From: Candidatus Corynebacterium faecipullorum
Lineage (GTDB): Bacteria; Actinomycetota; Actinomycetes; Mycobacteriales; Mycobacteriaceae
DNA length: 12,407 nucleotides
Reading direction: 5' to 3'
Assembly (NCBI GenBank): GCA_019114925.1
Contig: DXEO01000031.1
Span: 1-12,407 of the forward strand
Of this stretch, positions 6,297-12,407 are shown piece after piece; position 1 is the first letter of the stretch, and every line of letters starts with the position of its first letter. The notes below the pieces were generated by a model, which ran no database searches, was not told the origin of the DNA, and worked only from the letters and a program-made list of their open reading frames with translations. A program made the translations under genes and the position numbers.

Positions 6297-6887
6297 ATGA
6301 CTACTGAAGTACTGAAATTTTTAGGAATCCATCCCGTCGGTCCCGAGAATAATCTGTGTGCTCTTTTCTATTGGGAGGAGGCGGACCGGCACGTGCCAGT
6401 GTGGGTCTCACCGATTGATGGGGCGCGCGTGCTGCAAGTCCTTGAGCGGCATTTCAACGCACGGCCAAGCACCTACGAGCTGCTCATCGCCTTTGCGGAC
6501 CAGCTTGATGGCATTGAGCATATTTGCGTCTCCGAGTACCGTAAGGGCGTTTTCATGGTTGATCTGGTGGATGGAACCGGCGAAGAGCACGATGCGCGTT
6601 TGTCCGATGCACTCGTCTTGGCCGACCACTATGGGTTGCCCATCCATTTTGAAAAGGATGTGCTCGACGAAGTGGCCATCTACATTAGCGACGAGGACCT
6701 TAAAGAGTATTACGGCCTAGAGCGCGAGGCGGAATCCCCGGAGACCTTTCCAGAGAAGCGCATGCGCGATTTTCAAGAGCGCGCCGCTCAGCAGAATACG
6801 CAACAAGATGATGACTTTGAGCAGATGATGCGTGATTCTGGCATCTCAGAAGAGGATTTGCTCGGAGGAGAGGAAGAGGAGGATTAG
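6297..6887 (+). CDS. Bifunctional nuclease family (DUF151) protein
   Basis: The 196-aa protein has the DUF151/BFN domain at about 1-135: LCALFYWEEADRHVPVWVSP, DGARVLQVLE and the VSEYRKGVFMVDLV strand pair, then LSDALVLADHYGLPIH. The tail (140-196) is charged and ends in a run of acidic residues. Plant members have been reported to have nuclease activity, but the bacterial role is not settled; nuclease action here is inference from the family name. ATG 6297 is chosen because the conserved domain starts right there. The in-frame ATG at 6186 would add 37 residues of no recognisable pattern. The upstream GTGGG is a weak ribosome site. The 136-bp gap after ftsR and the terminator at 6964 suggest it ends this transcription unit. 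Confidence 0.88.
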   Translation: MTTEVLKFLGIHPVGPENNLCALFYWEEADRHVPVWVSPIDGARVLQVLERHFNARPSTYELLIAFADQLDGIEHICVSEYRKGVFMVDLVDGTGEEHDARLSDALVLADHYGLPIHFEKDVLDEVAIYISDEDLKEYYGLEREAESPETFPEKRMRDFQERAAQQNTQQDDDFEQMMRDSGISEEDLLGGEEEED

Positions 6888-6900
6888 CTCTTTCATTGTG

Positions 6901-6916
6901 AGGAGCTTAAGCTCCT
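6901..6916 (+). repeat. Perfect 16-bp palindrome AGGAGCTTAAGCTCCT
   Basis: The sequence is its own reverse complement and starts 14 bases after the DUF151 stop. It has no central loop, so as RNA it would make only a short hairpin; it could assist termination together with the main hairpin at 6964 or be a protein binding site. Confidence 0.5.
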
Positions 6917-6963
6917 CGTAGTTCAATAGCACTCTTATGCTCTAAACCGGCCTTGATGGTCAC

Positions 6964-6990
6964 AGCGGCGCCTTTGCGGGCGCCGCTTTT
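6964..6990 (+). terminator. Intrinsic terminator after the DUF151 gene
   Basis: AGCGGCGCC (6964-6972) pairs perfectly with GGCGCCGCT (6979-6987) around the loop TTTGCG and is followed by a T-run (6987-6990, then TCTCG). It is GC-rich, with a typical shape, and separates the odhI-ftsR-DUF151 unit from the second merR gene. Confidence 0.85.
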
Positions 6991-7061
6991 CTCGTGCTGT
7001 CAGTGAAAATTTTTAATGACACGCGTGTGACTAATGATGACAAAGTGAATCAAAAAGTCTA

Positions 7062-7136
7062 AAGTTCTACTAGAGGTTCACAGCGGATGACTCTTGACGC
7101 CGTCGCTGACGTGCCCTTTAATAGAAAAATAGAACT
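7062..7136 (+). promoter_or_regulatory. Promoter and operator-like sites of the second merR gene
   Basis: TTGACG (7094-7099) and TTTAAT (7117-7122) with a 17-bp spacer form the best promoter in the window, with a start near 7129. AGTTCTA at 7063-7069 lies in the imperfect dyad AAGTTCTA-C-TAGAGGTT (7062-7078), upstream of the -35. The inverse TAGAACT sits at 7130-7136, at the start of the transcript. This flanking arrangement would suit a repressor or activator such as one of the two MerR proteins. Confidence 0.6.
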
Positions 7137-7163
7137 CCCCTCAAGTATCACTGGAGTAATTAC

Positions 7164-7760
7164 GTGAGCAGTAAGAATAATCGTTCTGAGTCCAGCGCCC
7201 TGCCGCTCGACGATGTCGCAGCCAACACCTACGTTCAGGAATCCCTCTTCGATGTCGGGCCTGATGAGGAGCTGGGCTACCGCGTTCCCATCGCTTGTCA
7301 GGTGGCTGGAATCACCTATCGCCAGCTGGACTACTGGGCGCGTACCGACCTGGTCAAGCCCTCGATCCGAACCGCCCGCGGCTCCGGTTCCCAGCGCCTG
7401 TACTCCTTTAAGGACGTACTGGTCCTGAAGATTGTCAAGCGCCTTCTGGATACCGGAATCTCCCTCCAGAACATCCGTCTCGCCGTGGAATCTCTGCGTG
7501 ACCGCGGTGTCAACGATCTTGCTGAGCTCACCTTGGTGTCCGACGGCACCACGGTCTACGAGTGCCGCTCTAACGACGAAGTCATCGACCTGCTGGCCGG
7601 CGGCCAAGGCGTGTTCGGCATCGCCGTGCCGGGTATTCTCAAGGAACTCTCTGGCACCATTACTTCCTTCCCGGCCGAGCGTGTTGTGGAGGAAGAAGAC
7701 ATCGACGTTGTCATTGGCCTCGACGAGCTAGCCGCTCGCCGCAAGCGCAAGACCTCATAA
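7164..7760 (+). CDS. MerR-family regulator (Rv1830 / ResR type)
   Basis: The 198-aa protein carries a MerR DNA-binding domain at about 39-112: YRVPIACQVAGITYRQLDYWARTDLV, the wing GSGSQRLYSFKDVLVLKIVKRLLDTGISLQNIR, then a C-terminal part with no clear ligand-binding pattern and a basic end (RRKRKTS). An N-terminal 38-residue extension precedes the helix-turn-helix. Gene order makes it the counterpart of mycobacterial Rv1830, a growth-linked regulator. The GTG at 7164 has GGAG 8 nt upstream (7152-7155), and the strong promoter before it shows separate transcription. Targets cannot be read from the sequence; autoregulation is possible given the dyads around its promoter. Confidence 0.88.
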   Translation: MSSKNNRSESSALPLDDVAANTYVQESLFDVGPDEELGYRVPIACQVAGITYRQLDYWARTDLVKPSIRTARGSGSQRLYSFKDVLVLKIVKRLLDTGISLQNIRLAVESLRDRGVNDLAELTLVSDGTTVYECRSNDEVIDLLAGGQGVFGIAVPGILKELSGTITSFPAERVVEEEDIDVVIGLDELAARRKRKTS

Positions 7761-7779
7761 AACCCTGCCACAGGCAACC

Positions 7780-7845
7780 GCCGCCGCTCCTCCTGCGCAC
7801 TGCAGCTCACGTCAGTGCTGTAGAGGATGCGGCGGCTTTTCTTCT
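7780..7845 (+). terminator. Large two-part hairpin terminator after merR
   Basis: GCCGCCGCTCCTC (7780-7792) pairs with 7823-7836 (one bulged base), and an inner stem GCACTG (7798-7802 and neighbours) pairs with CAGTGC (7813-7818). TTTTCTTCT follows at 7837-7845. The outer arm is about 13 bp. It separates the + strand block from the convergent - strand cluster ending at 7936. Confidence 0.8.
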
Positions 7846-7935
7846 CTGCAGCCCTGCACCCACATGACGGTTGTACGTGACCGCACACCGCCGCTTCAAG
7901 CAAGGCCGCGCATCCTCCAGGTGCGTACCCAAATA

Positions 7936-8754
7936 TTACGCCCCAGCGGCGCTCGCGATGCTTTCTTGGGCATCGGAAGGATTCGAGAGAGTGGAATAAT
8001 CGTCTGCGAGTTTTTCTAACTCTGTGTCCTTCTCGGCATCACCGATATGCACGACACTCAAACTAACGCCCTCACCGCGAGCGTTCTTGGCCGCCTCCGC
8101 AAAGCTTGCATCATCCATATCTTGCTGGGTTCCCGTGGTAATCAGCACGACGCGAGTGGCCTCGCCACTACCAGCTGTTTGATCTGTGGCGTTATCGAGT
8201 GCCGCTACGACGGCGCTGCGTGTCTGTGGAACGCCACCCGTTCCGAACTGCCCCACTGCAAAGGCGACGTTCTCGGCGTCGCCATAAGCAACATTTTGAC
8301 GGTAGCCCACGGTGGCTGTTGCGGAAATGGGAGAGGAATAGTTCCAGAGAGCCACCTGGCTTCCCTTCGCGCCGACTGCCGACGCCGCCTCTGCCACGCC
8401 CTGAGTCACCGCATCGAAGTACGGTGCAAGGTTGTCGGAGGTATCGAGAAGGAACAGCGTATTTGGCGCGACATCTTCAGGGGCCTTGTCCTCCGAGCTG
8501 GGCGCGGCCGAAGAAGGCTGCCCTGATTCCGAAGATGTGGCGGATTCCGTAGACTTGGTTGCAGTGTTGGTGGAGGTTTCCTCAGGGGAAGTCTCAGCGG
8601 TTGTGTCAGCAGCCACTGTCTCAGAGTTTGAGGAGTCCCCCTCCCGGAAAAGGAAGAAACCGCCAATGGCCAGTGCCAACACCGCCAGGATGGCCACGAT
8701 GATGACCCACGGTGCAAATGCGTAGTTATTCTTACCATCCGAGTGCCGGGCCAT
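7936..8754 (-). CDS. Membrane-anchored VWA-like protein with degenerate metal site
   Basis: The 272-aa protein has a short cytoplasmic N-terminus, one transmembrane helix (about 14-36), a Ser/Thr/Glu-rich linker (40-95) and an extracytoplasmic domain (about 98-272) with the strand order of a von Willebrand A fold. Pattern points are TLFLLDTSDN (99-108), GTGGVPQTRSAVVAALD (171-187) and RVVLITTGT (201-209). In classic VWA domains the metal site is DxSxS...T...D; here the last Ser is Asn108 and the Asp of TDG is Thr207, so metal binding is doubtful. It is probably a surface binding or scaffold protein of unknown partner. The start is well supported by GGAAGG 6 nt upstream (8766-8761). It is last in the helicase cluster, 56 nt after the preceding gene. 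Confidence 0.75.
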   Translation of the reverse strand: MARHSDGKNNYAFAPWVIIVAILAVLALAIGGFFLFREGDSSNSETVAADTTAETSPEETSTNTATKSTESATSSESGQPSSAAPSSEDKAPEDVAPNTLFLLDTSDNLAPYFDAVTQGVAEAASAVGAKGSQVALWNYSSPISATATVGYRQNVAYGDAENVAFAVGQFGTGGVPQTRSAVVAALDNATDQTAGSGEATRVVLITTGTQQDMDDASFAEAAKNARGEGVSLSVVHIGDAEKDTELEKLADDYSTLSNPSDAQESIASAAGA

Positions 8755-8810
8755 CTTTTTCCTTCCACGCTGAGATCTCGGGGCCGCGCAATGCGTCCCG
8801 ACGGGTCACA

Positions 8811-9665
8811 TCAATGGTTCCTCATTGTAGCGGCAAGCGCAGCCCGAATTTGGGAGACAAGCCGCGCGCGGAGTGGCTCGGAGGCGTCGGCAAGCGCGCG
8901 TTGGCGCCGCACATACTCCGATTTTCCCTCGGGCGTTTCGATAGGAACGACACCAAAGCCCCATTCGCGACAATCATAGGGAGAGGCCTCCATATCGAGC
9001 GTGCGTGCGGCGACGGCCAGCCGGAAGGTGTCAAGAAACAGCTCACCCGGCACCAGCGGCCCCAATTTCCACGCCCATTTATAGAGATCCATGCTCACAT
9101 GGACGCACCCTGCTTGGTCGTTGTCCGGCTGGTCTTCGCGGTCCAGCACTGTGAGATTGAGTGGGCGCGCGGGCTCCGTAAAGAAACGGAAGGCATCGTA
9201 GTGCGTGCATTTGATGCGGTGCTTATCGACGACCTCATTCGTCCCCTCTGCCCCTAACCGCAACGGCAGGTCGTGGCGAGGAGTATCGGTGTGGTAAACC
9301 ATGGCCCATTCATGCAGACCAAAACAATCAAATTGGGTGGGGTTGCGCGTGGTCTTTTCCAGTAAGTCCAGGATGTAGCGCACGGTACCGCCGCGACGCT
9401 CGAGGAAGGCCTCGGTGTCCAGCGTGACTCCCTCGGCAGTGCGGTGGTAGTAGCGCCAGTCGCTGTGTGGAGCATCCCCTGCCAGGATGATGCCTACCCC
9501 TGGGTGCCAACGCCGGAGATGCGAAGGGCGAACAGGGTAGTACTCGAAGAGAAAGTCGTAGACAGGGTGGTAGGAACCTGGGTGCCGATAGCGCCTAAGG
9601 AACTCATCTGCTGATTCCTCATGCTTGCGCATCTGAGCTTGCCAGTCTGTGGTCTGCAGAATCAT
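8811..9665 (-). CDS. Conserved actinobacterial protein, often labelled 3-methyladenine DNA glycosylase
   Basis: This is a 284-aa soluble protein with no signal peptide or membrane segment. Notable segments are FLRRYRHPGSYHPVYDFLFEYY near the N-terminus, GDAPHSDWRYYHR, FGLHEWAMVYH (His/Glu cluster in the middle) and MDLYKWAWKLGPLVPGELFLDTFRLA. Related actinobacterial proteins commonly carry the name 3-methyladenine DNA glycosylase, but I see neither a helix-hairpin-helix GPD motif nor an AAG/MPG-type active site, so that name should be treated as unproven. The ATG overlaps the stop of the helicase gene by 4 nt (ATGA), so the two are co-transcribed and probably translationally coupled. A nucleic-acid-related role is plausible only from that context. 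Confidence 0.7.
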   Translation of the reverse strand: MILQTTDWQAQMRKHEESADEFLRRYRHPGSYHPVYDFLFEYYPVRPSHLRRWHPGVGIILAGDAPHSDWRYYHRTAEGVTLDTEAFLERRGGTVRYILDLLEKTTRNPTQFDCFGLHEWAMVYHTDTPRHDLPLRLGAEGTNEVVDKHRIKCTHYDAFRFFTEPARPLNLTVLDREDQPDNDQAGCVHVSMDLYKWAWKLGPLVPGELFLDTFRLAVAARTLDMEASPYDCREWGFGVVPIETPEGKSEYVRRQRALADASEPLRARLVSQIRAALAATMRNH

Positions 9666-10954
9666 CGTTGACCTGCGTTGCCCCGTCGGCGGCGCGGGTT
9701 ACGGCGGCGCTGGCCTTGGCTACCTGCTCGCTGACGCGAAGACGGTTGCTGGTGCGGTGGGCCGAGCGGTTCACCCTTTGGCTTGCGTGCACCGGTCATC
9801 TGAGCAAGCTCAGGGCTGCTGGCGGGGTTGGCGCGGTCGCTGATGTCGAGGTCGGTGTGTTTGACCCCGGCTTTCGCGATGAGCTTGGCCACCTCTTCGC
9901 GCTGTTCATCAGTGACGAGCGTGACCACGGTGCCTGACTCTCCGCCGCGGGCCGTGCGGCCGGAACGGTGCAGGTAGGCCTTGTGTTCCGCGGGCGGGTC
10001 CACGTGGACGACGAGGGAAACGTCCGCGATGTCTATTCCACGCGCGGCGATATCGGTGGCGACGAGCACCGGAACGCTGCCATCGGCGAAGCCTTCTATA
10101 GCCTTTGTCCGCGAGCCCTGGCCCTTATCGCCGTGGAGGGGTAGTGCATTGATACCGACCCTGCGGAGCTTTTTGGCCTGCCTGTCGACGCCGTGCTTAG
10201 TGCGCATGAACATGATGGTCTTGCCTTTGCGGGCACCCAGGCGAAGAACGACGTCGTTGCGCGCCTCACGGGTTCCGATGAAAATTAGGTGGTGTTCCAT
10301 CGTGTCCACAGCGGCCTCCACGGGTGCGGTGGAGTGAGTTACGGGCTCGTGCATGAACTGCTCGACCAGCTTGTTCACCTCACCGTCGAGAGTGGCGGAG
10401 AAAAGCAAACGCTGGCCGTCTTTAGGGGTGAGCTTGAGCAGCTTGCGCACCTGGGGAAGGAATCCCATATCCGCCATCTGGTCGGCCTCGTCGAGGGCAG
10501 TGATGGTGACGTGGTCGAAGAAGAGTTTGCCTTGGTCGATAAGATCCTGTGCGCGCCCCGGCGTGGCAACGAGCAGGTCGACCGGACGCGCAAGTGAGCG
10601 AATGTGGTTGTTGATGTTGACGCCTCCGACTACCGCAAGCACACGTAGACCGAGGGCGGCCGCCGGTTCTTCGAGGCGCTGCTGAATCTGGGTTGCCAAC
10701 TCACGTGTTGGTGCCAGAACAAGCCCACGGGGATGCGCTGGGCGGGAAACACCGGATTCTGATAGCCGGGACAGCATGGGAAGCCCGAATGTGAAGGTTT
10801 TCCCTGAACCGGTGGGGCCGCGGCCGAGGACGTCCTTGCCGGAGAGGGCGTCGGGAATCGCGGCTTCTTGGATAGGGAAGGGGGTCGTGATGCCCTGCTT
10901 ATCTAGAACGCGGACAACATCGCGGGGGAGGCCGAGATCGGCGAAAGTACTCAT
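9662..10954 (-). CDS. DEAD-box ATP-dependent RNA helicase (RhlE-like)
   Basis: The 430-aa protein has all core motifs in order: Q motif around FADLGLP...TPFPIQ (4-29), motif I GPTGSGKT (46-53), Ia PTREL (82-86), Ib TPGR (131-134), II DEAD (155-158), III SAT (186-188), V ATDIAARGID (299-308) and VI HRSGRTAR (329-336). A basic, low-complexity tail rich in Arg, Gln and Pro (about 390-430) probably binds RNA. It unwinds short RNA duplexes with ATP, and the family acts in ribosome assembly, mRNA decay and cold growth; the exact target is unknown. The start ATG 10954 has no Shine-Dalgarno, but TAGACT at 10968-10963 would start the mRNA only a few bases before it, so a nearly leaderless message is likely. 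It is first of three - strand genes. Confidence 0.93.
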   Translation of the reverse strand: MSTFADLGLPRDVVRVLDKQGITTPFPIQEAAIPDALSGKDVLGRGPTGSGKTFTFGLPMLSRLSESGVSRPAHPRGLVLAPTRELATQIQQRLEEPAAALGLRVLAVVGGVNINNHIRSLARPVDLLVATPGRAQDLIDQGKLFFDHVTITALDEADQMADMGFLPQVRKLLKLTPKDGQRLLFSATLDGEVNKLVEQFMHEPVTHSTAPVEAAVDTMEHHLIFIGTREARNDVVLRLGARKGKTIMFMRTKHGVDRQAKKLRRVGINALPLHGDKGQGSRTKAIEGFADGSVPVLVATDIAARGIDIADVSLVVHVDPPAEHKAYLHRSGRTARGGESGTVVTLVTDEQREEVAKLIAKAGVKHTDLDISDRANPASSPELAQMTGARKPKGEPLGPPHQQPSSRQRAGSQGQRRRNPRRRRGNAGQR

Positions 10955-10962
10955 CGGATGGC

Positions 10963-10991
10963 AGTCTAATGCGCGGCGCCGCCAGACTGAA
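10963..10991 (-). promoter_or_regulatory. Promoter of the helicase cluster
   Basis: On the - strand TAGACT (10968-10963) is a good -10 box. TTCAGT (10991-10986), 17 bp upstream, is a weak -35. The predicted start is about 10957-10956, leaving two to three bases before ATG 10954. Confidence 0.4.
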
Positions 10992-11029
10992 AAGCTCGGA
11001 CGGGGAATGGGCCTCGCATCCAGTATTTT

Positions 11030-11062
11030 TCACAATATTGTGACGTGGTTCTCTGTTAGGTT
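11030..11062 (+). promoter_or_regulatory. Perfect palindrome and -10 box before the membrane protein gene
   Basis: TCACAATATTGTGA at 11030-11043 is a perfect 14-bp palindrome. TAGGTT at 11057-11062 is a plausible -10 box, giving a transcript start at about the ATG (11070), i.e. leaderless. The palindrome covers where the -35 should be, so it is a likely operator. It also lies 76 bp upstream of the divergent helicase start. TTAGGTT (11056-11062) equals one half of the DtxR iron-box consensus, but the other half is missing. Confidence 0.5.
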
Positions 11063-11069
11063 GATCGAT

Positions 11070-11879
11070 ATGACGAACCCTTTCGGTAATCCGCAACAAC
11101 CGCCCCATGGATTTGGCCAGAACCCACAGCAAGGCCAACCAGCGCACAACCAAGCTCCGCCTGGATTTCACAACCAGAATCAAGGGCCTAGTGCCAGCGG
11201 ACCGGCAATGCCGCAGCCGCCCGAAAAGAAGTCCAGCTCGAAGAAGGTGTTGTGGATTGTTCTGGCAGTAATCCTTGTCCTCGCGACTGTTGCCGCCGTC
11301 GCCATTTTTGCTGCAGTTTCTTTCTTTAAGGATGTCGCGGCCGATTTCGACGAGGCGTCACGAGACGTCGCCGCTTCTGATGACGCGTATTGGAACAGCA
11401 CGTACGACGCTGACGATGTCGATAGGATCCGCGCCTCCGAGGCATCTGCCCCGGTGCCCGGACCGCTTATTGATCTTTCGGACGAGTGCTATGAGGACAC
11501 GTCTTACTTCGGGCAGTCGGACTATCTGAGCCTTGATGTGCAGTGGGTTCCGACGATCTCTTGTATCTACGGCCCGGACAGAGAATACGTGGCTCAATAC
11601 ACAGAGAATCTGGACGCGGTTCGCGATACAGAACGCGTTGGGCTCAGCGATTCCATTGAGGACTTCACCTCGGCCCGTGGCTCACAGCTTGCAGCCTTTG
11701 GTGAGGTAGATGAGTACGTGATTGCGGAGGTGCTCGAGGATGGCAACGCGGTCATCGAGTATGTCATGGATGGTTATGACGACAACGGCGACGAAGCTGA
11801 CTTGAATGATCTGGCATACTATCTTGTGGGTGCGGGCATCCTTGAGGTGACACCGGGAGGCACGCCGGTGGATGCTTAG
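11070..11879 (+). CDS. Single-pass membrane protein, unknown function
   Basis: The 269-aa protein has a cytoplasmic N-terminus rich in Pro, Gln, Asn and Gly (1-52), a basic stretch EKKSSSKK, one long transmembrane helix (about 60-84) and an acidic extracytoplasmic domain (about 88-269). That domain has only two cysteines (140 and 165), which could form a disulfide outside the cell. Proline/glutamine-rich tails before a single helix are common in Corynebacteriales surface proteins, some of them kinase substrates; that is only analogy. I do not recognise the outer domain. ATG 11070 is chosen because the typical tail begins there and a TAGGTT box lies just upstream; the frame is open further left only opposite the helicase gene. 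A palindromic operator-like site precedes it. Confidence 0.75.
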   Translation: MTNPFGNPQQPPHGFGQNPQQGQPAHNQAPPGFHNQNQGPSASGPAMPQPPEKKSSSKKVLWIVLAVILVLATVAAVAIFAAVSFFKDVAADFDEASRDVAASDDAYWNSTYDADDVDRIRASEASAPVPGPLIDLSDECYEDTSYFGQSDYLSLDVQWVPTISCIYGPDREYVAQYTENLDAVRDTERVGLSDSIEDFTSARGSQLAAFGEVDEYVIAEVLEDGNAVIEYVMDGYDDNGDEADLNDLAYYLVGAGILEVTPGGTPVDA

Positions 11880-12327
11880 CTTTTCCCTTCTATTCGCCAG
11901 CTACACAGCCCGCAAGTGCGCATTTGTTATCCGTAGGTTGTGCGGATATCCGGGATAGCGGGCGGTAAAGTACTCGGCCGATCCTGTTCCAGGTCGATGC
12001 CTTTCGAGAGCCGGCCTGAAAGTGTTTCGTTGCGGTTGCTCTTCGGACGGTCGACTTGTTGTCACGCACCACAGGTATCCCGTTAATCTTTCGGTTGGCG
12101 GGTTTCGCTCTTTAAGGGCTTAAGAGACTCCGTTACTCCTGCTGCCTCCGGTGGCACACGACCCGTGGTCCGGGATCCCCGCGTACCTTGTTGGGGTTCG
12201 CAGGTGGTGTTGAACTGAAGGATCGCCGATGTGCCCGCGAACCTTCCCTCGGTTGGCGGGTGGCGGTGTTGTCGCAGGTGGTCGGCGTTGTCCTTTCTGT
12301 TTCTGTTGTGTGTGGTGGCCGCGGGGG
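11880..12327. other. Roughly 450-bp non-coding stretch with repeats and hairpins
   Basis: No frame on either strand shows a convincing start, codon use or domain. Visible structure: TATCCG/CGGATA hairpin (11928-11948), CTCTTTAAG/CTTAAGAG hairpin (12108-12126), GGTTCGC...GCGAACC inverted repeat (about 12195-12245). TCGGTTGGCGGGT occurs twice (near 12091 and 12250), and TCGCAGGTGGT also occurs twice (near 12198 and 12274). It could hold an unrecognised RNA, a long 3' region of the neighbouring - strand gene, or gene remnants. No rRNA, tRNA, RNase P or tmRNA signature was found. Confidence 0.5.
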
Positions 12328-12407
12328 TTAGCTGCTGTCGGGTGGTGGGTCTGGTGGTTGTTGTGGTGCTGTGTCTGGGGTTGTTGCAGCTCCTTGGGCT
12401 GTGTCCT
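12328..12407 (-). CDS. Possible 3' end of a - strand gene leaving the window
   Basis: In one - strand frame the right edge encodes DTAQGAATTPDTAPQQPP and then DPPPDSS before a TAA stop at 12330-12328. A Pro/Thr/Gln-rich, acidic tail of this kind is typical of disordered C-termini in corynebacterial proteins. The other two frames also stay open for a while because the DNA is poor in stops, so frame choice rests on composition only. The family cannot be told from 25 residues. Confidence 0.35.
   Translation of the reverse strand, partial: DTAQGAATTPDTAPQQPPDPPPDSS

Noticed and set aside
10776..11069. N-terminal extension of the + strand membrane protein to 10776
   Set aside because: It overlaps the helicase 5' end on the other strand and shows no pattern; the typical Pro/Gln-rich tail starts at 11070.
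11890..12072. 60-codon - strand frame
   Set aside because: No ribosome site, no recognisable domain and many codons rare for this genome; treated as chance.

Overview
The window looks like chromosomal DNA of a Corynebacterium, or a close relative in the Corynebacteriales. The strongest evidence is the conserved block secA2 - odhI (garA) - merR (ftsR-like) - bifunctional-nuclease family - merR on the + strand. The same order is known from C. glutamicum, and its last four genes match the garA region of Mycobacterium. The OdhI protein has the family length (143 aa) and keeps the phospho-threonine pair near its N-terminus. High GC, -10 boxes of TANNNT type and several near-leaderless starts also fit. 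The species cannot be fixed from sequence reading alone.

Layout. Positions 1-640 hold no convincing protein gene. They contain the 5' half of a tRNA-Lys with a good promoter but no T-arm, then a candidate structured RNA with an H-type pseudoknot, ending in a strong hairpin. A tRNA-Pro(GGG) follows on the - strand. From 806 to 2396 a - strand pair encodes a YchJ/SEC-C protein and an alpha/beta hydrolase fused to an OsmC-like domain. SecA2 is divergent from this pair across a 90-bp spacer. Positions 2487-7760 are the + strand core: accessory Sec ATPase, FHA inhibitor of 2-oxoglutarate dehydrogenase, MerR regulator, DUF151 protein, terminator, then a second MerR regulator with its own promoter. 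A large hairpin at 7780-7845 separates this from a - strand cluster read from 10954 down to 7936: DEAD-box helicase, a conserved protein overlapping it by 4 nt, and a membrane-anchored VWA-like protein. A + strand single-pass membrane protein starts at 11070. The last 530 bases are largely non-coding and may end in the 3' tip of a - strand gene that continues outside the window.

How the genes fit together. The core block links protein export (SecA2), phosphorylation-controlled carbon flux at 2-oxoglutarate (OdhI) and growth or division regulation (two MerR proteins). Copies of the motif AGTTCTA, paired with inverted partners, lie in front of both merR genes. This suggests shared or mutual control, but that is inference.

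No defence system, prophage, insertion sequence or CRISPR array was seen. The least explained parts are the pseudo-tRNA/pseudoknot RNA at 240-580, the OsmC domain lacking its cysteines, the VWA domain with a broken metal site, and the roughly 450-bp non-coding stretch near the right edge.
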